Shown: in pieces, positions 22,468 through 33,567 of the stretch
How positions within the stretch are numbered: the first letter of the stretch is position 1
Layout: each line of letters starts with the position of its first letter
Assembly: GCA_030063045.1 (NCBI GenBank)
Contig: JAQSEB010000178.1
Span: forward strand, 248,001 to 312,000
Length of the DNA stretch: 64,000 nt
Reading direction: 5' to 3'
From: Pratylenchus scribneri
Lineage: Eukaryota; Nematoda; Chromadorea; Rhabditida; Pratylenchidae
The notes under the pieces: generated by a model
Told to the model about the DNA's origin: nothing
What the model saw: the letters and a program-made list of their open reading frames with translations, nothing else
Database searches by the model: none
Position numbers and translations under genes: made by a program

Positions 22468-24982
22468 ATGAAAAAATTCTTATTTATTTTATTTATTTGC
22501 GCACTAATTTTTGAAATAATTTGTACCGATAAAGATGAAGCCGGACCATCGCAAAGAGAGAACAAAGGGAAAACACAAATGGAGGAGGAGCATTCCGATT
22601 CTGATAATTTGTCAAATTCATCGAATTCAAATGATTTTCCTCAAGAATTAATATCAAATCCAGCTATTCATGAGAATTTAGAAAATATAATTTCGCCCGC
22701 TGACATGAATTGGTTAAAAGAATTGGAAACAACCAATGTTGAAAATGTGCCGCATTCGCCGAATGCTAAACAACAAATGGCGCATGATACCGACGAAGAA
22801 GGTCACGAAAATTTCTAAATTTAATAAGAAAATTAAATATGTCACTTAAAATAGTTATTTAAAATTCTTATTAATTAGTAAAGTAAGGATTAAAAATTGA
22901 CAATTAAAATTTTTATTTAATTCAAATAATTGTATAATCAAAACAAAAACTGACACAAAACAATTTTTGGGGTTATCGAAGGAAGCTAAATAAGAATCTG
23001 ACCTTTTCTTTTCAGTCATATTTGACTATCTTGATAAGGTAATGTCAACATTTTTAAATGTGACAAGTATCTGTTAAAATAAAGGCAATATGTTTACCAA
23101 GGTTAGCAAAAATTTTGAATAAAATGGAGGCCAAATTCATGCTTATCCTTATTCTTAATTTAAAAAAAACTATTTTTAAAAGAATTAAATTTGACCAGAT
23201 TTAAACTATAAAAATGTCATGTAAAAAAGATAATTAAGAATTTTGTTTTTTCTTTTTACAGATCACAGCGAAAAGGTTCATGAAATAAAAAAATCGAGAA
23301 AGAAGCCACGAAAGTTTATGAGAGATCGTAAACCAGATATGCAGATAGGAACCACTCCGAATAATTTTCGTCAACTTGTGCAACAATGTAAATTAAAATT
23401 TTCTTTTTTAAAACAAAATAATTTTTAGTTACTGGTCTACCTAATGATCCAGAACAGCTAATGCTGCCTTTTCACCATCCAATTCAACATTCACCTGGCT
23501 CATCGTTGGCAAGGCCAACTTTGCCCGCTGGCATTTCTGATGAACAATTTAGAAAAGCGCAATCTGATTTACTTCATAATTATCATCAAAAATTACAACA
23601 ACATTCCACCGGGCAACCCATTCATCAAATCATTGAAACTTCACATGAAATTCATCAAAAAGGTCAACAGCAAATTGTCCGACCAATTCCCATTAGATTT
23701 CATCGAGATAATAATCAAAGCACTAATCCAGGCCAAACTTCGTCGCATCGAACGCTTCCGCCAATTCCACAATCTATAATAGTGCATTCTGGCACAAATT
23801 TGTTACAACAAGAAAAAGAACAACAAGAAGAACAGCACAAACAATTTTGGCAGAACCATCCACGTATGGAATTTTTTCTGTCTGCTTATAATTAAATGCT
23901 TTAGAAACATTTCAGTTATTGCAATCATCTATTTAAAAAATTAATAAAATAAAAAGGAATTTTCACATGTAAATAAACTAGAGTATAGTTGGATTAGGCG
24001 ACTTTAAAATACAGCTGATTTTATAGAATAAAATACAATAAGTTTCATTACTTGCGGACCCGACACTTGTGGACGAAACAGTCCGGAGCCGAAGATGCTA
24101 AAGCAAGAGTAGCGCATTGTTTATAGCATATAATTAGGCATAAAATTAGCTACAAAATGACATCAAAAGTTTTGGTCAATGTTGAATATTCACCGAGTTA
24201 TGGCCAAAAAACCATCAAAATCGCAATTTTAATTAAATCAACGGTTTTTTGGCCATAACTCGGTGAATATTCAACATTGACCAAAATTTTTGATGTCATT
24301 TTGTAGCTAATTTTATGACTAATAATATGCTATAAACAATGCTACTCTAGCTTTACCATCTTCGGCTGCAGACTGTTTCGTCCGCAAGTGTCGGGTCCGC
24401 AAGTGTCGTGTGTCGAACAAAATTAGTCCCCAAATTAGACCCCAAATTTGCCCATTTTTGGAGCTTCGAAATTTATAGGCCTATGGCCTTCTAATAGAAG
24501 AAATATGGTAATTCTAATTTTAGATAAACTTTATTTTTGTGAGAAAGACCACCATTTTACGAAATTTTTTCTAAAAATTAGAGCATATTCCTTGTTGAAC
24601 TATGGCCAAAAGACGGTCCATATATCGAATGGGCATTATTGAATTAGTTAGCAGAATTTTTATTTTTTTCTAATAATAATTAAATATTTAACAAATTATT
24701 TTTCAGATATTTTCAAGCTAAAAATGAATTAAATAATTTTAATTTTTTTTATTATCATTTTCAGAATTGGCTGCATTGAAAGGATCGCTTTTAACTGCTG
24801 AACAAAAATTGATTGAATTACGCATTGAAGATGATCAAATGGTGAATCAAACTTTGCAATATGAAATGCGGCCAACGGATGAATTTATTAAACGACGGAT
24901 TCATTTGTCCAATCAAATTTCACAATTTGAAGATATGAAGAGGCAAATTTTGCAACAAATTTTGGAGTGTTCGACAATTTAG
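22468..24982 (+). CDS. secreted family member with strong basic cluster and coiled coil
   Basis: The exons are 22468-22801, 23262-23387, 23429-23863 and 24765-24982, all in phase, giving 370 residues. The ATG follows 'catttttagagac', a possible trans-splice acceptor. A signal peptide (MKKFLFILFICALIFEIICT) precedes an acidic region with ISNPAIHEN, MNWLKEL and ENVPHSPNAKQQM, matching the cluster motifs. Exon 2 encodes KKSRKKPRKFMRDRKP, a strong nuclear-localisation-like block, then NNFRQLVQQ. Its donor matches the exon-1 donor of the three-finger gene, where NQQNFKDLVQK precedes the same split codon. Exon 3 is His/Gln/Pro-rich. Exon 4 is a predicted coiled coil (LAALKGSLLTAEQKLIELRI...). There are no zinc fingers. 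Intron 3 contains foldback element B copy 2. It is the only cluster member on the plus strand. Confidence 0.72.
24050..24408. mobile_element. foldback element family B, copy 2
   Basis: Inverted arms are centred near 24225 and contain GGCCATAACTCGGTGAATATTC. The ends read ACTTGCGGACCCGACACTTG (left) and the matching inverse on the right. It matches 15487-15831. The two ends are not the same length and no target duplication is evident. It lies in an intron of the plus-strand secreted gene. Confidence 0.7.
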
Positions 24983-25086
24983 GCAGGATAATCAGCACCT
25001 GCTTTTCGCTATATTATTATCATCAAAATGATATCAATTTGAATATTTAAGAAATTTTCAAAAATAAAATAGAAATTTAAATTTTT

Positions 25087-25413
25087 GGTAAAATTATCCC
25101 CTATTTTTGACAAAAAAAAAATAATTGCAGGGAATTCGGATATCATATTAGTTTTGAATTCTGGTCACTTCGAATGGTTCAAATAGAGGTTTAAAAAATT
25201 AATTTGCATTTTTCCTTCTCTGACATTCCCCTGTCGTCAGTTGATTAGTCAATCGAAGGAACTGCAGTCTTCAACTAAAATGTTTTTGAACAATTTGAAA
25301 ATTAATGCGATATTCGAATTCCCCATTTACGAAAATCCCATAAAACATATTTTTATGTTGAAAATCAAAAAAATTTTTTGTCAAAAATAGGAGATACGAA
25401 CTGCATAATTACC
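25087..25413. mobile_element. hAT-like MITE related to family A, 8-bp duplication
   Basis: This 327-bp element has diverged ends (GGTAAAATTATCCCCTATTT and, on the other strand, GGTAATTATGCAGTTCGTAT). AAATTTTT is duplicated exactly on both sides (25079-25086 and 25414-25421). The GGTAA terminus and the internal 'gaattcgNatatc' recall family A, but the middle is different and shorter. The duplication is AT-only, so it is weaker evidence than in the other copies. Confidence 0.65.
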
Positions 25414-25792
25414 AAATTTTTTTAAATAAAAATATTATTTGATAGAAAAATGTTGACAAAATTTTTGACTAATTTTATTTGAAAAAAAAATAATTATAAT
25501 TGATATCATTTTGTTATATAAAATTTATCCATAAAATTTTATAAATGTTTCATCTCCATTCAATTTCCATTATATGTAATTTACCTATATTCTTTTTAAA
25601 AGGGAAATATATTTTTATTTTAAATTGGACTGTCTTTGGTGATTTTCAATTGTTAAATATTTTATTATTCATTAAATTTATCAATTTTTATTTATTAATT
25701 AATTAAGAAAGACTCAGGTTAACATAATTAATAGTTAATTTTTTATCCAATCAGCTTCTTTAACATTATCAAATTTTTCATTGTGTCTTCCT

Positions 25793-27843
25793 TCATTCCG
25801 TACAAAGGCCACGGTTCATGTCAACCATTCCCGAAAAGCCTGGCACTTGAGCCTTCTGTGTGTATTGCCATAATTTCCATTGGGAAAAACCATTCGGCAA
25901 TTTGTCCTTGCCGAGTCCCGCAAAGCGTTGATTCACATCGGACAAAAGGCTGGCCACCCAAAGGGGAAATCGATCAAATTCATAGCTTTGCCATTTGACA
26001 ATGTCATTCCATTCTTTATTTGTGTAGATGAACAAGTTCTGGAAACCGGCATTTTCCAACAACTCCATCAATGCCCATAAATTGTCGGCCATCACTTTTG
26101 GCTATGGAAAAAATAATAATTTATTAAAATGAGGATGAAATTCTAAAATTTAAAAAATAAATATATTTTTAAAATTAGAAATACAAATTGAAATTTTATG
26201 GGTCAAAAATTCAAAAAATTAATAAATATATTTTTAGTATATTTTAGAGAAATTAAAATTTTAGATTTATTTAAAAAATAAATGCAAATTTTTAAAATAG
26301 AAAATTGGAATTTAGGTGAAAATTTTTATATTAAAAAGAAAATATTTCACTTCATATTTATTCATCTTGTTAAAGGACAATGTCAACATTTAAATTTGAT
26401 TAATTCCATGGTAATGTTGACATTGAGCAAGGGCTTCATAAATTTGAAAAAAAAAAAGAAAAAATTCGTTCAATTAATATGTAACTAAATGCTCAATAAA
26501 ATTATGCAAACAAAATTAGATAAAATTCGAAATTTTAGTCCCACTAAATTTCTTAAATTATACGAAAAAATTTTAATAAAAAATTTATTGAACGAATCGC
26601 CATCTTATTATATAAATAAAAAGAATTGATTGTAATTTGGCTCGACATCAATGGCCAAAATGGATGAATCCAAATCGAAATTGACTTGTTTCAATGTATT
26701 TTGGATGTTTTTGAGTTGCAATGAAGCAGAACAATTTCCAATAAAATAATGATAAGCATTTGGGGTAATTCCATTTTGCATTGCCCCATTCCAATTTTCA
26801 ACAAAATTTGGATCCACAAATTTTTCCCCCTGAGTTGCTTTGATCATTGCGAATTTGACTTTGCCACTTTTTTCAACTTTGATCCAGTCAATGGCGCCAT
26901 TATGATGGGACACATCGACGCCCTCCAAACAATTATCGCTGCCTAAAAATTTAAAAAGAATTTGCAGTGATTTATAAATTGAATTTACGCACAACAAGCA
27001 TTCATTTTGATTTTAGGATATGCCTCGCATATTGGATGTTTTGCATCCACTTTATCAATGCAAGATTGGCTGAAACCTTCCGTTGCACACGGACTCTTGC
27101 CTGGAATGAAAATAAATTAATTTAAATACCTTACTAATAGAACCTGATGAGCTGAAAATTTTCAAAAGCTTTATAGGGACTAGGGAGTTCAAATAGAAGA
27201 TAGGAAGGTGCTTTTTTATAAATTTGAATATGTTTTAACCATTCAAAACATCTCTTTGAAATAAAAATAAAGATGGAACAAATTTTTTAGGGTAGGCTTC
27301 TAATAAAGAATGGGCTTATAAATAAATATTTGAGACCCTCTAGGCTAGGATCGACATCTAATAGAGGATGGGTTTCAAATCGAAATTTGGCTTCTAATAG
27401 AAAAAATACGATATGTATTTCTCTTCAGAATCCATATATGGGAATTCCAGAATTGTCCAAAATGAGATGGATGCTTAACGAAATTATTTTATATTTTTTG
27501 AAATCCCAGACTCAAAAATTAGCTTGAAAATAGGAGCGTTTAAGTTTTAATTAATCACTATATGTATGAATTTTTTAATTTTCTACTAAAGAGATAAGAC
27601 ACATTAAATATCGATTATAATTATGAATTACATACAACATCGAAAGAAGCTCATACAATGAGAATCCGAGGGACAATCCGAATCATCGACGCAAACTAAT
27701 TAAAATAATTAATTGGTTGAAAATTGTATTTTTATTAAATTATAATTACTATTGCCATAGCACAAAATTCGACAATCCCGTGCTGAAGCAAATTTGGCGT
27801 AATTCAGCAAAATGAATGGCAGAATAATTAAATAAATTTTCAT
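25793..27843 (-). CDS. GH25 lysozyme-like secreted protein with Cys-rich N-terminus
   Basis: The exons on the minus strand are 27750-27843, 27636-27695, 26993-27100, 26942 down to about 26650, and 25793-26101. A signal peptide (MKIYLIILPFILLNYAKFAS) is followed by a region with about ten cysteines. The GH25 muramidase fold then begins GVDVSHHNGAIDW and continues KFAMIKATQGEKFVDPNFVENW and HYFIGN. The strand carrying the acidic DxE pair reads ILAIDVEP. The last exon supplies FIYTNKEWNDI, LWVASL, WQYTQ and a VDMNRGLC end. The role would be hydrolysis of bacterial peptidoglycan, in gut or defence. After DVEPNY the frame meets TAA and no GT follows. The only in-phase donor (GAT|GTCGAG) would remove VEP. 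The fourth exon end is therefore uncertain, and loss of activity is possible. Confidence 0.75.
26375..26425. repeat. short dispersed hairpin (GTCAACATT family)
   Basis: 'ggacaatgtcaacattt' and 'aatgttgacattg' form an inverted pair with a 20-25 bp loop. Similar copies occur at about 58323-58380 (best preserved), 23035-23070 and, decayed, 30154-30215, each beside a 'caaaattaNtNNtcaaatt'-like flank. This one lies in the GH25 intron. Confidence 0.5.
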
Positions 27844-28539
27844 AGTCGATATAAATTTCAATTAAATATTTAAATCTGTAATCTGAATTTATAAATATTT
27901 TATCATATTGAAATATTACATTAATTTTACTATGGAAAAATTGAAGAGATATCTGAGTATTCCATTTAAATTATCCAATTTATATAAGGCAAATTTAATT
28001 GAGAGAACAAATTGATGATTGCCTGTGGCAAAGGCTTGACCTTATTCTCTACTCTACGATAAGAATATTTTAAATAAAAAGTGATCATGCTATTATCTAT
28101 TATTTATTATTAGTTTTCTATCTAGACCATTTATTTGTGGCTTAATCCAATCCAAATTATCATAAGTAGATTTATTATATTTAAGAAAGAATTTTTCAAA
28201 TTCATTGAGAAGAAAGCAAGAAAGATGGTTGCCGTTTGAAAATTTCCGATTTATTTTTTATTTCTTACATAAACAATCCAAACGAAAAGTTCACAATTTT
28301 TCCATCGTAATTGAATCTTTATATTTTTAAAAGATCAGGAATGAATTATTATAAGCAATTTATACATTTTGGAAAAGAATATTAGGATAAGATTTAAAAT
28401 TATTAATAATATTTTAAATTATAATTGTATTTTTAAAAGAAAAATGGAAAATTACATAAAAAATGATACATGATAAAACAATGATAAAATAGGTAAAAAT
28501 TAATTTAATTTTTTTATTCCATCGAAATTAAAATCCCTT

Positions 28540-28982
28540 TTATTTCCAAGCAGTTATTGGCGAGGCCAAATTATTGTTTGGATTTATTATTTGCAAACTA
28601 TTCGTCGGCTGATTTTCTACTTGAGGATTGTTCTGTTGCAATTGTCTGTTCCAAAAATTGCCAATGCCAATTTGTTTGTAGACCAATTCTCGCAACATTT
28701 TACTGGACCAAAGAATTAGCCATGCTGGTGAATGCAATGCATCGATGTCCTTAAATAATTAGAGAGAATAAATAAATAATGTCATTTGATAGCTAACATT
28801 TTATGGTTTAATGTTAAAGATTAAAAAATTTTGATATTTTGATATACTTATAAAGAATTAAAATTATTAGAAATCTTTTATAAAAAATAAAAATTAATTA
28901 AAGAACCAGCCTTAATCCAATAATGATTATTTTTCAGCAGACGGCATATGTAATAATCGTCATAGCATGCCGAAGTGATTAT
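28540..28982 (-). pseudogene. duplicate of the last two srg exons
   Basis: Two minus-strand blocks, 28911-28982 and 28540-28749, copy the final exons of the srg gene (31374-31445 and 30946-31143). The first encodes IITSACYDDYYICRLLKNNHYWIK with identical length. The second encodes DIDALHSPAWLILWSSKMLR and a diverged tail. Both frames are intact, but the donor between them is GC (attaag|gctggt) instead of GT. No upstream srg exons accompany this copy. It is either a partial-duplication pseudogene or an alternative 3' end reached by splicing from the main gene. Confidence 0.7.
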
Positions 28983-29429
28983 CTTTGAATAGATTTGTTA
29001 GCGAAATATTCGTTCTTTATTTTGCGAGATATTTTAAAATTCAAAGTCAGTCGGTCCAAAATATAGTCCATTTTAATGCAATTTAGAATTTGCTGGCTGA
29101 ACAAAATGTAGAAAATCGAAAATGATAAAAGGAAAGGAATAAATTTATTCAAAAAGGAAGAAATAAAATAACTAAAAATAAATGCCTTTATATTTGATTA
29201 TTAAAAATAATTTAATTTGAAAATTGGGCAAATTTTTTCCCATTTTTTGGATTTTGAGTCTGTTATTCGTTAATTAAATTTGAATGGACTAAATTTTAAA
29301 TTTAATAATATCAAATACCAGAAATTTGGCAGTAAAAAGTAAAAAATTTCATTTAATAAAAAATTATTTAAAAAGGAGAAAGGAAATCTCAATGAAGTAA
29401 AATATTAAACAAATTTGATTAATATTCTA

Positions 29430-30060
29430 ATTTTCCAATTTAATTGAGAAGACTGTGCCTTTGGCAAATTTTCAATTAATTTTTACTTTACCTGAATTGA
29501 ATTCGAGCGAAAAAATTCACAAAGTCTTAAATTTTGATTTTTTTAACATTTCTAAATGATTAATGGATTATCGAATTTATATTCGAATACATATTATTGC
29601 CAATACTCTAAATATGGGTTTCTGAGCAAATATTGGTAAAACTTTTTATGATATTTGGAAAGTTTTTAAATCGATTTTATTTTTATAAGTCCGATCGTTC
29701 AAAAATGAAAAAAAATCGAAATATTGTATATTTTGAAATTTTTCTTAAACTTGCCTATTTTGATACTTTTTCAAAGAATATAAATTCGTGCCCTAATGAT
29801 CGCAATTTATATATTTTGTAAGTTATGGAAGATAAGAAGAAAGTTTTAAATTTTAAATTAAATTAATTTTTATTTAAAAGAAAAATAGAAATTTAAATAT
29901 AATAGAATGGTAAATTATAAAAAAATGAGATTAAATAGTTAGCAAATTAATTTGATTTTTTGTATTTGATCAAAATTCCATCAAAATTCTTTTTATTTCC
30001 ATACAGTTGTAGGAGAGGTCATATTATTGTTTAAATTTGTTTCAATGAATTATAAAGAGA
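29430..30060. repeat. decayed third copy of the srg 3' segment
   Basis: Phrases around 29445 ('ctgtgcctttggcaaatttt'), 29490-29550 and 29960-30035 ('ttatttccatacagttgtaggagaggtcatattattg') match, in order, the blocks around 28.2/30.6 kb and 28.5/30.95 kb. The coding exons themselves are no longer recognisable. Confidence 0.5.
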
Positions 30061-30945
30061 TAGAATTATTAAAGATGTTTCGGTAAATTTATTTTATAAT
30101 TTTTGTCACGAAATTTTCGCACTAATAAATCATTTTTTATTGAATATTAGCATATTGGTAAGAAAATACCAACATTTAAAAAAGTGACATATCCATTAGA
30201 AATGTTGGGAATGGGCATTCTAAGATTGGCATAACTTGGATAAAAAGGAGACTAAATTCATACTTTAATATTTTTTTGAATAGAATAAAATTATTAAAAA
30301 ATTATATTCAATTAATTCAAATTCAGATTCATAAATCATACCATTCCACTTTCCGACTTTCTCAATTTTAAAAACATTTTATTTTCACTCTCAAATTCCA
30401 TTCAAATCTCCTCCCTATATATGGCAAATTTAATTGAGAGCTAAATTGTTAATTGTGGAATGCCTGTAAGAGATTTGCCTTTATTTTCTATTTTCTTCGA
30501 TAAAAATATTTTAGATAGAAGAGCTCATGACATTATTATTATTTATTATTAGTTTTCTACCTGAATCATTTATTTTTGACTTAATTTTAATTTTTTCATA
30601 AGCATTATAATCGAAAAGAAAGTAGGAAAAGAGGTTGCCTATGGCAATTTTTAAATAATTTTCATTTTTCTTATTTCCAATTCTAATGAAAAAGTTTACA
30701 TATTTTCCCTTCGTAATTGAAGACAAAGTTCGCGGTTTTTTAATATTTTTAAATGAAATCACATTGATTTATAAGCAATTTATACATTTTGGAAGAGAAG
30801 ATTAAGATAAGATTTTAAAATTATAAATTAATTTTTTATTATTAAAATTTGTATTTTAAAAGAAAAATGGAAATTACATAAAATCATAAATTAAAAAAAT
30901 AAAATAATTAATTGATTTTTTGTGTTCCATTAAAATTCCTCCTAT

Positions 30946-33567
30946 TTATTTCCAAGCAGTTTTTGGTGAGGTCAAATTCGGTGTTATTGTTTGCAAATTA
31001 TTCGTAGGCTGATATTGTGTTTGGTGACTATTCATTTGTTGCCTTATAACATTCCCAATGCCAATTTGTTTGCAGACCAATTCTCGTAACATTTTACTTG
31101 ACCAAAGAATTAGCCATGCTGGAGAATGCAATGCATCAATGTCCTTATATGTGTAATAAAAAAAAAGATTAAATAGCAGGCAAATTAGATCAATAATAAA
31201 AAAAATATTATATTTTCTTGTAAAAATTGAAGAATTTTCTTGAATGAATATTTTTATTTCTTTTTAAGATTTTCCATATAAGAAAAAATTAGTTAACTTA
31301 TAAAAAATATTTAAGATGACAAGAAGTTTATTTTAAATGTAATATTATTATAATATTAATCCACAAATACAACCTTAATCCAATATTGATTATTCCAGAG
31401 CAGACGGCATAAGTAATAACGATTATAGCATGCCGACGTCATTATCTGAGTGAATTTAAATTTGAAGAGGATAGTGAGAAGAAGCATAAGCTAATAGTTT
31501 TTTTTTATAATTTTACTGATAAATTTTATTACTTCATATAAAATGGGTATTATGTCTAAAGTCAAATTGTGCACCCGAATTTTGCACATTTACTAATATC
31601 TCACCGATACTTCCAATGGTTAATATAGATTTATATTATTTTGTTAAGATCTTTCCAAAAAAAAAACATTTAAAGAATAAATTAATATTGGCAAGCATGT
31701 TTGAGCAAAAAAATTTGATTTTGGCATATTTTGCCGCTTTTTGAACATTTTTACAATTTCTAATCAATTCTTTCTCTAATATCCTAAAAGGTAGGGCTAT
31801 TATTAGAAAAAATTTGATAAATTTTAGAAGATAAATTTTAGAAATTCGATTACTAATTTTTTGTTAATAATTTTGGAATAATTTTCATACAAATTTAAAT
31901 TTGACTATGGTTATTGATTTACAATTATCACTTACCCACCACAATACCATCAACAATTGGCACAGGAAGTTGAGCACTGTGAATATGAGCAGCCTTTTTT
32001 CCACGCTCCGTTCTTCATCGTTCATTGTTGTGTTTCCTCCTCCACCATTTCTTTGTTTTTTGGAATAGAGAAAAATTGTGATGATATTCAGCAGAGTTGA
32101 TGCCACGAGCAAAATGACACTGGAACGAATGGCCACAAAATTATCTGCAGTGTAAAATGCGTTCAACACACTATATTCGTTTCCGTAATAGTCAGAATCA
32201 TAATTAATGACATAGGTAGTGTTGTCGAATTGAAAGTTACTATCTTCATAGTCAATTCGATATTTTCGGCTTAAATTTTCCCAAGTATCACAAAGTGGAA
32301 CAATGAATGTAATGAAAATGCATAGAGGCAGAAGACGACGCCAAATCTGTTAAAGGAAGTATATTTTATATAATTTATAATTAATAAATGGAACTTAAAA
32401 TTACTTTGAATTTAAAATAAAAGATGACTAAAATCATTATTTTGAATTTTCATTTTTAAGAGCAAGTGTAATGAAATAAGGATGCTGGAAAAATGGAAAC
32501 TGAATGAAATATGATAAATTATGATGACCCCATTTTCTCTCTTTGTTTAATCCGATTTTCACACCCTTAATTTCCGAATTCACACTTTCAATGTTGTTTG
32601 AACCATTTTTATATTCTTTGTTTGAATTGGTATAAAATGGGGAGTCAGCTAGTGAAAGTTGCTCAGTTGAATCTGCTCAACGGATCAAGACTGTTCCACC
32701 TTCCCTTGCTGCTGATCTCAAATAATATTCTATGAATTGTGCCTTTGGGAATTGGTCAGGGAATCTACAAAGAACATGGAATGGTGGGCCTGATCAATCT
32801 GCCGTCCCTTACACAAGAGTGAAATTTGTCAAAGTAAATTTTCTGTGTTCCATGATAGTAACGCTATTTGGTCAATTTATTTAACATTTTATTAAGCTTG
32901 AAATTAAGAATTAACTATAAAATATGGATATTTATTAAACGGAAAGTGTAAACAAAAAGTTTTTTACCCATAAATAGTTTAGATATCGAACTTTGATCAA
33001 TTTTATGATATCATTTTTTAGTTATTTTATGGCCAATAAAATTTGGTCAGCAATTTTACCATCATTGACACAAGAAAATTTAGTGTTTGGTTTTTAATTC
33101 TTGGATTTCTTTTATAAACCTAAAAATAGCATTTATCAATACTGGAACCCTTGAATTTATTTTAGTATTTTCCCACTTACTGGCCGTAGCTTCATGGGAA
33201 AGATAATGGATGTAAGCCGAGTGAGTACAAGGAATATGGAAATAAAATTCTGCGATTCATAAAGGTAAAGCCAGAAGAAATATCCGATGCCAAGCACAGT
33301 GGATGGGAATTGGACGAAAAAGGAATAGCCCAATGCGATTCTGCCGAGACGAAAGAAAATGACGGAATCGAGGAAGTCGAAAATGTGAATGCAGGCACGG
33401 ACGAAGAAGAGACGCCAAAATGGTGATTCAAATTTGTGCCAATACCGAACAATGGCGATTGCCTCCAATGTGTAGAGAACAAAGGAGGGGAAGCCGGTTA
33501 ACAGTGAAATTACTGTCGGCAAATTGCTGTTCTTGTCTGAAGTCAATTGGGCCAAAAAGGAGTCCAT
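30946..33567 (-). CDS. srg-type serpentine receptor (chemoreceptor)
   Basis: The exons on the minus strand are 33181-33567, 31936-32346, 31374-31445 and 30946-31143. All are in phase 0 and give 355 residues, normal for the nematode srg class. Exon 1 has TM1-TM3 (VLYTLEAIAIV, WRLFFVRACIHIFDFLDSVI, FFWLYLYESQNF) and the end FPMKLRP. Exon 2 has TM4 (LLPLCIFITFIVPLC), a loop with an N-glycosylation site, TM5, a Lys/Gly-rich third loop and TM6 (LNFLCQLLMVLWW). Exons 3 and 4 give the final extracellular loop, TM7 (ALHSPAWLILWSSKMLR) and a Gln/Asn-rich tail. Donors are gtaagt, gtaagt and gttgta. The likely job is chemosensation; the ligand is unknown. The ATG is the first in frame. Downstream lie further copies of the last exons. 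Confidence 0.8.

Noticed and set aside
32640..32840. Plus-strand exon-like stretch inside the srg intron (reads NCAFGNWSGNLQRTWNGG...)
   Set aside because: A plausible donor (aag|taaat) exists, but no start, partner exon or recognisable domain was found, so a nested gene cannot be supported.
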